28,483 bases of DNA from an uncultured Clostridia bacterium (GTDB lineage Bacteria; Bacillota; Clostridia; Oscillospirales; CAG-272): contig CANQMJ010000012.1 of the NCBI GenBank assembly GCA_947624945.1, forward strand, positions 1 to 28,483. The letters run 5' to 3'. The notes below the pieces were generated by a model. The model had not been told where the DNA came from. It was given only the letters and a program-made list of their open reading frames with translations, and did not search any database. Below, piece after piece: positions 7,837 to 13,773 of the stretch; within the stretch, counting starts at the first letter, position 1, and the number at the start of each line of letters is the position of its first letter. A program made the translations under genes and the position numbers.

Positions 7837-9339
7837 TTACAGCGGTTTGTTCGTCGGCTTCGGGATTACGTCGTGTGCGCCGCCCTCGACGATGCTGACG
7901 GAGGATACGAGCGTGAGCGTCGCTTTCTCCTGGAATTCGGGGATGGTGATCGCGCCGCAGCTGCACATCGTGGACTTTATCTTTGCGAGTGTGCGCTCGA
8001 CGTTGTCGGCGAGTCCGCCCGCGTACGGGACGTATGAGTCGACGCCTTCCTCAAATGAGAGCGTCGCTTTGCCGCCGAGGTCGTAGCGCTGCCAGTTGCG
8101 GGCGCGGTTGCTGCCCTCGCCCCAGTATTCCTTCATGAGCGAGCCGTTGATGTTGACGATGTCGGACGGCGATTCGTCAAAGCGCGCAAAGTAGCGTCCG
8201 AGCATGACGAAGTCGGCGCCCATCGCGAGCGCGAGCGTGATGTGGTGATCGTGTACGATGCCGCCGTCGGAGCAGACGGGTATGTAAACGCCTGTCTTTT
8301 CAAAGTATTCGTCGCGCGCGCGGCATACCTCGATAACGGCGGTAGCCTGTCCGCGTCCGATGCCTTTGGTCTCGCGCGTGATGCATATGGAGCCGCCGCC
8401 GATGCCGACCTTTACGAAGTCGGCGCCGCATTCGGCGAGAAATTCAAATCCGTCTCTGTCGACGACGTTGCCCGCGCCGACCTTGACGGTGTCGCCGTAC
8501 TTCTCGCGTATGAACGCGAGCGTGCGGCGCGTCCACTCCGTATAGCCCTCGGACGAGTCGATGCAGAGCACGTCGACGCCCGCGTCAACGAGCGCGGGAA
8601 CGCGCTCGGCGTAGTCGCGCGTGTTGATGCCAGCGCCGACGAGATAGCGTTTTTTCTCGTCGAGCAGCTCGTTCGGGTTCCTCTTGTGGCTGTCATAGTC
8701 CTTGCGGAACACGAAGCAGACGAGGTGACCGTCGTCGCTCAGTATAGGCAGGGAATTGAGCTTATGCTCCCAGATTATGTCGTTGGCGGTCTTGAGCGAC
8801 GTTCCCTCGGGCGCGGTGATGAGCTTATCGAGAGGCGTCATGAACGTTTCGACGCGCTCGGTCGGCTCCATGCGCGACACGCGGTAGTCACGTCCCGTGA
8901 CGATGCCGAGCAGCTTGCCGTTCGCGGTGCCGTCGTCGGTGACGGCGGCGGTAGAGTGTCCCGTTTTCGCTTTGAGAGCGAGCACGTCGGAAAGCGTGCT
9001 GTCGGGACGCAGATTAGAGTCGCTTTCGACAAATCCCGCCTTGTGACCCTTGACGCGCGCGACCATTGCCGCCTCGGATCCGATAGTCTGGTTGCCGTAA
9101 ATGAACGACATGCCGCCCTGCTGCGCGAGAGCTATGGCGAGCTTGTCGCCGGACACGGACTGCATGATGGCGGATACCATCGGGATGTTGAGGGACAGGG
9201 CGGGCTTCTCGCCGCGCTTATATTTGACGAGTGGCGTTTTGAGCGATACGTTGTCGGGTATGCAGTCCGCCGACGAATAGCCGGGGATGAGCAGGTACTC
9301 GTTGAATGTGCGTGAGGGTTCGTTGTAGTATTTTGCCAT
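7837..9339 (-). CDS. guaB: IMP dehydrogenase, Tritrichomonas-foetus-like type
   Basis: Oxidises IMP to XMP with NAD+, the committed step of guanine nucleotide synthesis; cytoplasmic tetramer. From ATG 9339 (GGAG a few bases upstream) the product is 500 aa: TIM barrel interrupted by a CBS pair (about 100-220). The catalytic loop reads GIGGGSICITRETKGIGRG with Cys319, and the flap has Arg418-Tyr419 in NWQRYDLGGK. Both the sequence and the numbering coincide with what I recall of the T. foetus parasite enzyme (Cys319, Arg418-Tyr419), whereas typical bacterial GuaB has the GPGSICTTR form. The family is therefore certain and the subtype unusual. A longer in-frame ORF to 9411 would run through the promoter and is rejected. 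The gene is single, with its own promoter at 9416-9444. Confidence 0.95.
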   Translation of the reverse strand: MAKYYNEPSRTFNEYLLIPGYSSADCIPDNVSLKTPLVKYKRGEKPALSLNIPMVSAIMQSVSGDKLAIALAQQGGMSFIYGNQTIGSEAAMVARVKGHKAGFVESDSNLRPDSTLSDVLALKAKTGHSTAAVTDDGTANGKLLGIVTGRDYRVSRMEPTERVETFMTPLDKLITAPEGTSLKTANDIIWEHKLNSLPILSDDGHLVCFVFRKDYDSHKRNPNELLDEKKRYLVGAGINTRDYAERVPALVDAGVDVLCIDSSEGYTEWTRRTLAFIREKYGDTVKVGAGNVVDRDGFEFLAECGADFVKVGIGGGSICITRETKGIGRGQATAVIEVCRARDEYFEKTGVYIPVCSDGGIVHDHHITLALAMGADFVMLGRYFARFDESPSDIVNINGSLMKEYWGEGSNRARNWQRYDLGGKATLSFEEGVDSYVPYAGGLADNVERTLAKIKSTMCSCGAITIPEFQEKATLTLVSSVSIVEGGAHDVIPKPTNKPL

Positions 9340-9415
9340 GATGCTCCTTTTGCCTTTCGGCGGTCCTTTGTGCGTCGTTTTTGCGACCCGTAAAATGTTA
9401 TTCTTCCACACTTAT

Positions 9416-9444
9416 ATTATATCGCCGCATGCGCTTCAAGTCAA
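9416..9444 (-). promoter_or_regulatory. Sigma-A promoter of guaB
   Basis: On the minus strand, TTGACT (9444-9439), a 17-nt spacer, TATAAT (9421-9416). The leader is about 70 nt. No purine riboswitch core was recognised in it. Confidence 0.85.
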
Positions 9445-9512
9445 CGGGTAAATTGAATAAAACATGAAAAAATCCGGACTTAAAATGACGCTGCCCGTAA
9501 AGCAGTATTAAT

Positions 9513-9556
9513 AGACCGTCGGCTTTTTCACCGGGGAGCCGGTGTGTCGACGGTCT
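9513..9556. terminator. Two-storey hairpin downstream of the mgtE operon, possible terminator
   Basis: Outer stem AGACCGTCG (9513-9521) with CGACGGTCT (9548-9556); inner stem CACCGG (9529-9534) with CCGGTG (9539-9544); an asymmetric internal loop lies between. It sits in the 190-bp gap between the last gene of the leftward mgtE unit and the guaB promoter. In the leftward direction the sequence after it is ATTAATACTG, not a proper T tract, so termination is uncertain. The rest of the gap (9445-9512 and 9557-9600) shows nothing I can name. Confidence 0.45.
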
Positions 9557-9600
9557 TTGTTCGGTGTTCGGTTGTGTCGGTTCGACAAACAGGAAAATGG

Positions 9601-10014
9601 TCAATTTTCCACAAACACCATGTCTCCTTCGTGGCATATATCAATAAAACATTCATGGTGTCCACGGCTTGATGAGAGATACCCGTTGAATATCGTTGTG
9701 TTATATCCATAAGTTTCTTCCATCACAGAAAAGCCGAACGGGGCGTCCTTTGAGATAAAATCCCTCAAAAACATTTTTTCGCCCGTAAAGGTGCTTTCAT
9801 TTCCTGTTACTCCCAGAAGATAAATAAAGCTGTGGTTCCACCGAACATTATGGAACTCCACATACCCATCTACCTGCGAAAACGGTGGAGTAGTCTTGAC
9901 CATGCCTGATTGTGTTCTCATCACAATATCGTTCCCGTTTACTTCAAAAGCGATTACATTCATGTCATGTAAGCTGTATGCGGGATTGATATTTTCACTA
10001 ATCGTTCTTTTCAT
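9601..10014 (-). CDS. Unknown protein, AT-rich, last gene of the mgtE unit
   Basis: A 137-aa predicted soluble protein with no signal peptide or membrane segment; I do not recognise the family. It is rich in aromatic residues and beta-type alternation (for example FEVNGNDIVMRT, YVEFHNVRW, FIYLLGVTG), suggesting a beta-sheet fold. It contains the sequence RGHHECFIDICHEGD near the C-terminus. A ribosome site GGAG lies about 10 nt before the ATG. Base composition is clearly lower in GC than the neighbours (the first 60 bases are about 37% GC), a sign of recent transfer. It follows the DUF4375-like gene by 28 nt in the same direction. Its size, composition and company would fit an immunity-type protein, but nothing proves this. 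Confidence 0.7.
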   Translation of the reverse strand: MKRTISENINPAYSLHDMNVIAFEVNGNDIVMRTQSGMVKTTPPFSQVDGYVEFHNVRWNHSFIYLLGVTGNESTFTGEKMFLRDFISKDAPFGFSVMEETYGYNTTIFNGYLSSSRGHHECFIDICHEGDMVFVEN

Positions 10015-10042
10015 TTCAGTTTAACTCCTTTTTTAACTGCCG

Positions 10043-10504
10043 TTATGAAAAATCCGCCTTGTTCTTCAAAACATAAGCGTAGATCAGAGAGTTCAGATCT
10101 TCTTCATACCGATAAAATGCCGTATCACATTCGTCAAGAACATTGTCGATCTCATCACTTTTCAATTTGGCAAGCAGTTCTCTGCGTTCTTCCGCATCGG
10201 AGGAAAGCTCCGCTCCGAATGCATCGAGCGCCGTGCGGCATATTTCCGCTAATTTTACGGCGCCGACTTCCCGAAATGCATTTTCAAGTTCGCCGGCAAA
10301 ATTTCCGCTTGAATTATAAAAATACTGGGCAAAGCCGCCGTTGTTTACTTCTATTTCACAAGTCAGTGCGATCAAGAAGATCCTTTCGGGATCGCTTAAC
10401 GCGTCCATATTACCGTCATATCCGCATTTTTGTTCCACATGATCCGATAAGGCGGGAATAAAATCGTTTACGTCATCTGTTTTCAGAATTTCGTCTATCG
10501 ACAT
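10043..10504 (-). CDS. DUF4375 (DMP19-like) protein
   Basis: A 153-aa, mostly helical cytoplasmic protein. The stretch IEVNNGGFAQYFYNSSGNFAGE (about 51-72) is the hallmark of the DUF4375 family, which resembles the DMP19 DNA-mimic protein; function in Firmicutes is unknown, and members often sit among accessory or toxin-immunity genes. The start is ATG 10504, with a strong GGAGG 7 nt upstream; a longer ORF to 10618 would run into mgtE and is a shadow. It begins 13 nt after the mgtE stop and precedes the orphan gene, so all three are probably on one transcript. Like the orphan it is AT-richer than the rest of the window. Confidence 0.75.
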   Translation of the reverse strand: MSIDEILKTDDVNDFIPALSDHVEQKCGYDGNMDALSDPERIFLIALTCEIEVNNGGFAQYFYNSSGNFAGELENAFREVGAVKLAEICRTALDAFGAELSSDAEERRELLAKLKSDEIDNVLDECDTAFYRYEEDLNSLIYAYVLKNKADFS

Positions 10505-10517
10505 TTCCGTATCCTCC

Positions 10518-11885
10518 TTACAGTCCGAGTATCGCCTTTGCGAATGCGAAGTAAACGAGCAGTGAGACGGCGTCGACGATCGTGGTGATGAACGGACTCG
10601 CCATGACGGCAGGGTCAAAGCCGAGCTTTTTGGCGATGAGCGGCAATGTGCAGCCTATTATTTTCGCGCACATGACGGTGACGAACAGCGTCATGCATAC
10701 GACGGCGGCGACGAGCAGCGAGACCTCGCTGTGAAGTATAAGATTGTCCACGAGCTGTATCTTAACGAACGTCGCCGCGGCGAGGCACGCGCCGCACATC
10801 GCCGAAATACGCAGCTCCTTCCACATGACGGCGGGGATATCGGCAAACGATATTTCCGAAAGCGATATGCCGCGTATGACCGTGACCGACGACTGCGAGC
10901 CCGAGTTTCCGCCCGTGTCCATGAGCATCGGTATGAACGCCGTCAGCGCGACCTGCGCCGCGAGCGCTTCCTCGAACGACGAGATTATCATGCCCGTGAA
11001 CGTCGCCGAGATCATGAGCAGTAAAAGCCACGGTATACGGCTCTTCCATATCGAGAACAAGGACTGCTTTAAGTACGGCTTGTCCGTCGGCGTTATAGCC
11101 GCCATTATCTCGATGTCCTCGCTGTACTCGTCGACGATGACGTCGACGGCGTCGTCGATCGTGACGATTCCTATCATGCGGTCCTCGAGGTCGACGACGG
11201 GCAGCGCCAGAAAGTCGTATTTGCGGAGCAGCTCCGCCGCGTATTCCTTGTCGTCGAGCGTTTTTACCGATATGACGTTTTCGTTCATGATATCGCCTAT
11301 CTCGGCGTTCGTGTCGGAGAGAAGGAGCGTCAGCGCCGATACGACGCCGACGAGCTTGCGCGTGCGGTCGGTGACGTAGCATGTGTAGACTGTCTCCTTG
11401 TCGATGCCGGTCGCGCGTATGACGTCGAACGACTGCGACACCGTCATGTCGGGGTAGAGGCGGATATACTCCGTTGTCAGTATGCTGCCCGCGCTGTCGT
11501 GCGGGTATTTGAGCAGCGCGTTTATCTCGCGCCGCGTGTCGGTCGAGGCGCGCGACAGTATGCGCTGCGCGACGTTGGCGGGCATTTCGTCGATGACGTC
11601 GACGGCGTCGTCGAGGTACATGTCCTCGATGAGAGCCGACAGCTCGCGGTCGGAAAACGCCTCGATGAGCGATTCCTTGTTGTCCTGTCCCATGAGGACG
11701 AACGTGTCGGCGGCGAGCTCCTTCGGCAGTATGCGGAAGAGCAGAAGCAGGCTGTCTGCGTCGACGTCGATCTCCTCGAACAACTCCGCTATGTCGGCGG
11801 GCATCATGTCGTGGAACATGTTGTGCAGCACGCCGATCTTCTTTTCCTTCAAAAGCTCGGTCACATTTTCGGAAAGTTCAGACAT
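10518..11885 (-). CDS. mgtE: Magnesium transporter MgtE
   Basis: Mg2+-gated Mg2+ channel of the inner membrane. The 455-aa product has the standard layout: cytoplasmic MgtE N domain of helical hairpin repeats (about 15-130), two CBS domains (about 133-260) and five membrane helices (about 283-455). The conserved MDTGGNSGSQ lies at 322-331 and the pore motif PFITTIVDAVS at 431-441, with the ion-coordinating Asp438. The ATG at 11885 has no ribosome site in the normal window: the nearest GGAGG (11922-11918) is 32 nt away, with a foldable stretch between. Upstream lies a small ORF with three competing repeats (see the leader entry). Downstream are two AT-rich genes. No other in-frame start fits better. 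Confidence 0.95.
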   Translation of the reverse strand: MSELSENVTELLKEKKIGVLHNMFHDMMPADIAELFEEIDVDADSLLLLFRILPKELAADTFVLMGQDNKESLIEAFSDRELSALIEDMYLDDAVDVIDEMPANVAQRILSRASTDTRREINALLKYPHDSAGSILTTEYIRLYPDMTVSQSFDVIRATGIDKETVYTCYVTDRTRKLVGVVSALTLLLSDTNAEIGDIMNENVISVKTLDDKEYAAELLRKYDFLALPVVDLEDRMIGIVTIDDAVDVIVDEYSEDIEIMAAITPTDKPYLKQSLFSIWKSRIPWLLLLMISATFTGMIISSFEEALAAQVALTAFIPMLMDTGGNSGSQSSVTVIRGISLSEISFADIPAVMWKELRISAMCGACLAAATFVKIQLVDNLILHSEVSLLVAAVVCMTLFVTVMCAKIIGCTLPLIAKKLGFDPAVMASPFITTIVDAVSLLVYFAFAKAILGL

Positions 11886-12001
11886 TTTGTTTTTTTGCGC
11901 GGAAAAAGACCGTGCATCCTCCTTTTCTTAGATTCCCCGAAAGGGGCGTGAGAATGTGCGGTCCCGGTAAATATAAAGCGGCGCGAAAGACTGCCGCTTG
12001 T
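11886..12001 (-). promoter_or_regulatory. mgtE leader downstream of the small ORF
   Basis: The part of the mgtE leader after the small-ORF stop holds, in transcript order, repeat 2 (AAGCGGC, 11999-11993), repeat 3 (GCCGCTT, 11982-11976) with a U-rich run after it (TATATTT), a short CCCC/GGGG hairpin (11946-11943 with 11938-11935), GGAGG (11922-11918) directly abutting an out-of-frame ATG, and a weak AU hairpin (11910-11889) just before the mgtE ATG. No M-box core was recognised. Confidence 0.5.
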
Positions 12002-12015
12002 TTAATAAAGCGGCA
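11976..12015 (-). promoter_or_regulatory. Competing hairpins of a candidate mgtE attenuator
   Basis: Three repeats alternate in transcript order: GCCGCTT (12014-12008), AAGCGGC (11999-11993) and GCCGCTT (11982-11976). The first and third lie in a 10-nt direct repeat, GCCGCTTTAT. The middle copy can pair with the first (8-bp stem TGCCGCTT/AAGCGGCA, loop of 8) or the third (7-bp stem followed by TATATTT, terminator-like), but not both. The first copy consists of the last sense codons (Leu-Pro-Leu) of the small ORF. This is the geometry of translation-coupled attenuation. It is seen directly in the sequence; the function is an inference. Confidence 0.6.
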
Positions 12016-12076
12016 ACGTATGCGCGGCGTGTATTTTGCCGTGACCGAATCGTCGACTGTTACCGTCTGATTCCAT
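12002..12076 (-). CDS. Small ORF, candidate mgtE leader peptide (24 aa)
   Basis: An ATG at 12076 preceded at an ideal 6-nt distance by GGAGG (12087-12083) opens a 24-codon ORF that stops (TAA) at 12002-12004. The peptide begins MESDGNSRRF, has His at 12, 16 and 19, and ends TLPLY. The stop codon falls in the loop between repeats 1 and 2 of the competing hairpins, so a ribosome finishing the ORF would cover repeat 1. In enterobacteria the peptide MgtL, which as I recall starts with acidic residues and prolines, couples Mg2+ level to transcription of mgtA; the acidic Glu2 and Asp4 here recall that. It sits 26 nt after the four-cysteine gene and 116 nt before mgtE. It may alternatively be an ordinary small protein. 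Confidence 0.55.
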   Translation of the reverse strand: MESDGNSRRFGHGKIHAAHTLPLY

Positions 12077-12102
12077 ACGTTACCTCCGTTTTTGGCGTTA
12101 TC

Positions 12103-12303
12103 TTATTCGGGAAAGATGACAGGCGGGAGCGCGGGCGTCGGTCTGACGCTGCGCTTGAGCATATCGCGGCGGAATTTGCGGCAGTGTGCGGTGGCGTGTA
12201 CGAGCCCGTGCTTTTTGCACAGGACCTCGTCACCGGTAAATATTAAAACGCCGTGCTCGCAGTTGGCGCATATATTGTCGCCGTCTCCGTCGTTTTTCTT
12301 CAT
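12103..12303 (-). CDS. Small four-cysteine (zinc-ribbon-like) protein
   Basis: A 66-aa protein with Cys12 and Cys15 (ICANCEHG), Cys29 (VLCKKHGLV) and Cys41 (HCRKFRRD), ending LKRSVRPTPALPP. Short proteins of this pattern, CxxC followed by two single cysteines and a basic R-K-F-x-x-D-x-L-K-R tail, are widespread hypothetical proteins in Clostridia; they probably bind zinc, but their role is unknown to me. The ribosome site is weak (a run of G about 9 nt upstream). The promoter at 12337-12365 serves it directly, and it is the first gene of the unit leading through the small ORF to mgtE. Whether it takes part in metal handling is an open guess from this neighbourhood. Confidence 0.75.
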   Translation of the reverse strand: MKKNDGDGDNICANCEHGVLIFTGDEVLCKKHGLVHATAHCRKFRRDMLKRSVRPTPALPPVIFPE

Positions 12304-12336
12304 CTGTGACGCCCCCCGAATTTGATTTACTCACAT

Positions 12337-12365
12337 ATTATAATCCATCACGCGCCTTTTTTCAA
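12337..12365 (-). promoter_or_regulatory. Sigma-A promoter of the four-cysteine gene / mgtE unit
   Basis: On the minus strand, TTGAAA (12365-12360), a 17-nt spacer, consensus TATAAT (12342-12337). It overlaps the last codons of ylbJ. No other convincing promoter was found between here and mgtE, so mgtE is probably transcribed from this site through the leader. Confidence 0.8.
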
Positions 12366-13412
12366 CCCCCGCCGCGAATTTTTATTTGATTTGATAAATA
12401 TGACGGCGAAAACGGTCAAAGCGACGGCGGCAGAGACGCATAAAGCTGTTTGCGATGCCGTAAGCGGCGCGCCGTTTGCGTAGATATAGGCGGACAGCGC
12501 GGTGACGGCGCCGACGGCGAGCTTGCCGCAGATATGAGGCAGCAGCGGCACGCCGCCTGCGACGGAGGCGTTTTGAAATATGACGGACAGCCCCGAGAAG
12601 CCGACGGCAAATCCCGCGAATGCGGCGGCGGACGCGTATGATATCATGCCGTCGCGCATAAGCGACGACGCGGTCGAGGATGCGGTCGAAAATTCGAATA
12701 TGCTGCCGACGGCGGCGCGCAGATACGGCGATGGAGAGACGGCGTACAGTGCGTCCGATGCGACGGCGGCGCAGAGCGAAAAGAAAGTCACGGAGCCGCA
12801 CACGTTGAGCATAACGCGCGACGCGTCAGTCACGGATGCGGTGACGGCGGAGAAGAGCGGCTTGTCGGTGTGCGACGTCGGCGCGGACGGCGCGTCGCGC
12901 GTATCGGTGCCGCATGTGTGCATCACGACGATGCCGAGCAGTATAGAGGCTATTGCCTGTGACGTCCATATGACGAGTCCGAGTTCGGTCGAGCCGAAAA
13001 ATCCGCGTCCGACGGCGAACACGGGAAAAGTCGGGGATGCGCAGCAGACGAACGAGAGCAGTCGCGACGCTTCACGTGTCGATACGGTGCCGGCGCGGTG
13101 CTGTGCGCCGACGACGAGCGCGCCGAGGGGAAAGCCGAAGATTAGTCCGAGCAGGAGCGCGGACGCGCCGTGTCCCGTGCCGAAGATGCGGGAAAATACG
13201 GGAGATGTCAGTCTGTCGACCATATCCGCGCCGCCGACGGCGACGAACAGCGACGACATGACCGAGTACGGGAACACGGACGGGATAACGCTCTTAAAGC
13301 ATATCGTAAGCGCGCGCGTCACGGCGTCGCCGACAGTGTCGGGCATTAAAAGAAAGAATACGGAAACGGCTACAGCCGTTATAGCGACTGCGGCGCGCGT
13401 CTGTTTTTTCAT
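12348..13412 (-). CDS. ylbJ: Sporulation integral membrane protein YlbJ
   Basis: Multi-pass membrane protein needed for spore cortex formation in Bacillus, made in the mother cell under sigma-E. The 354-aa product has about eight hydrophobic segments and the family motifs CFKSVIPSVFPYSVMSSL (near residues 38-55) and LSFVCCASPTFPVFAVG (in the middle), as in the nucleoside-recognition/YlbJ superfamily. ATG 13412 is preferred over the GTG at 13430, which has no ribosome site; GAGG lies 12 nt before the ATG, which is rather far. It is divergent from yqfC-yqfD, another sigma-E-type pair, with 67 bp between them. Its 3' end overlaps the promoter of the next leftward unit. Codon use matches the host. 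Confidence 0.88.
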   Translation of the reverse strand: MKKQTRAAVAITAVAVSVFFLLMPDTVGDAVTRALTICFKSVIPSVFPYSVMSSLFVAVGGADMVDRLTSPVFSRIFGTGHGASALLLGLIFGFPLGALVVGAQHRAGTVSTREASRLLSFVCCASPTFPVFAVGRGFFGSTELGLVIWTSQAIASILLGIVVMHTCGTDTRDAPSAPTSHTDKPLFSAVTASVTDASRVMLNVCGSVTFFSLCAAVASDALYAVSPSPYLRAAVGSIFEFSTASSTASSLMRDGMISYASAAAFAGFAVGFSGLSVIFQNASVAGGVPLLPHICGKLAVGAVTALSAYIYANGAPLTASQTALCVSAAVALTVFAVIFIKSNKNSRRGLKKGA

Positions 13413-13437
13413 AATCGTACAAAGCCTCACATATGAT
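13409..13437 (+). promoter_or_regulatory. Sigma-E-like promoter of yqfC-yqfD
   Basis: TCATAAT (13409-13415) matches the Bacillus sigma-E -35 (KMATATT) in six of seven positions. After 14 nt, CATATGAT (13430-13437) matches the -10 (CATACAMT) in six of eight. The start of transcription would be near 13444, some 36 nt before yqfC. The -35 overlaps the ylbJ start codon. yqfC-yqfD is known as a sigma-E operon in B. subtilis. Confidence 0.45.
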
Positions 13438-13479
13438 TCTACTGATAATTTATATGAGGTACGGGAGCGCGATTATACT

Positions 13480-13773
13480 ATGAGAAAGTCAAGGTTGAAG
13501 GACGCGATAGCGTCGTTTGCGGGCGACTTGTTCGAGGCGCCGAGCGACGATTTTTCGTCGGGCTGGAGCGTCACGGTGACGGACGGCGCGGAGGCGTACG
13601 TGAGGGGGTGTCTCGGCATACTGTCGTACGGTGAAGATGAAATTGCCATTGACGCGGGCGATGTGCTGATACGCGTCGGCGGATCGGGGCTCGATATAGT
13701 CAGGTATGCGGAGCGTGAGATCGTCGTGCGCGGACGCGTTGCGTCGTTTTCGGCGGAGGCGGCGGGATGCTGA
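13480..13773 (+). CDS. yqfC: Sporulation protein YqfC
   Basis: A 97-aa protein of the YqfC/YabP-like family, made in the mother cell during sporulation; biochemical role unknown. It begins MRKSRLKDAIASFAGDLFEAPSD, close to the family start, and ends with the beta-type GDVLIRVGGSGLDIVRYAEREIVVRGRV stretch. The size (about 95 aa) agrees. A longer ORF in the same frame begins at 12580 but is a shadow across ylbJ; the ATG at 13480 has GGGAG about 12 nt upstream and lies downstream of the sigma-E-like promoter. Its stop overlaps the yqfD start (ATGCTGA), so the two are coupled. Confidence 0.88.
   Translation: MRKSRLKDAIASFAGDLFEAPSDDFSSGWSVTVTDGAEAYVRGCLGILSYGEDEIAIDAGDVLIRVGGSGLDIVRYAEREIVVRGRVASFSAEAAGC

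Noticed and set aside
9340..9411. 24-residue N-terminal extension of guaB
   Set aside because: Would start upstream of the transcribed region given the promoter at 9416-9444 and is not IMPDH-like; ATG 9339 with GGAG fits the family start.
11886..12100. M-box (Mg2+) riboswitch before mgtE
   Set aside because: None of the conserved M-box core segments could be recognised by eye, and a translated small ORF with competing hairpins occupies the space. A covariance-model search is needed to be final.
12580..13479. Plus-strand ORF extension in frame with yqfC
   Set aside because: Runs antisense through ylbJ; only the part from ATG 13480 resembles a known protein.
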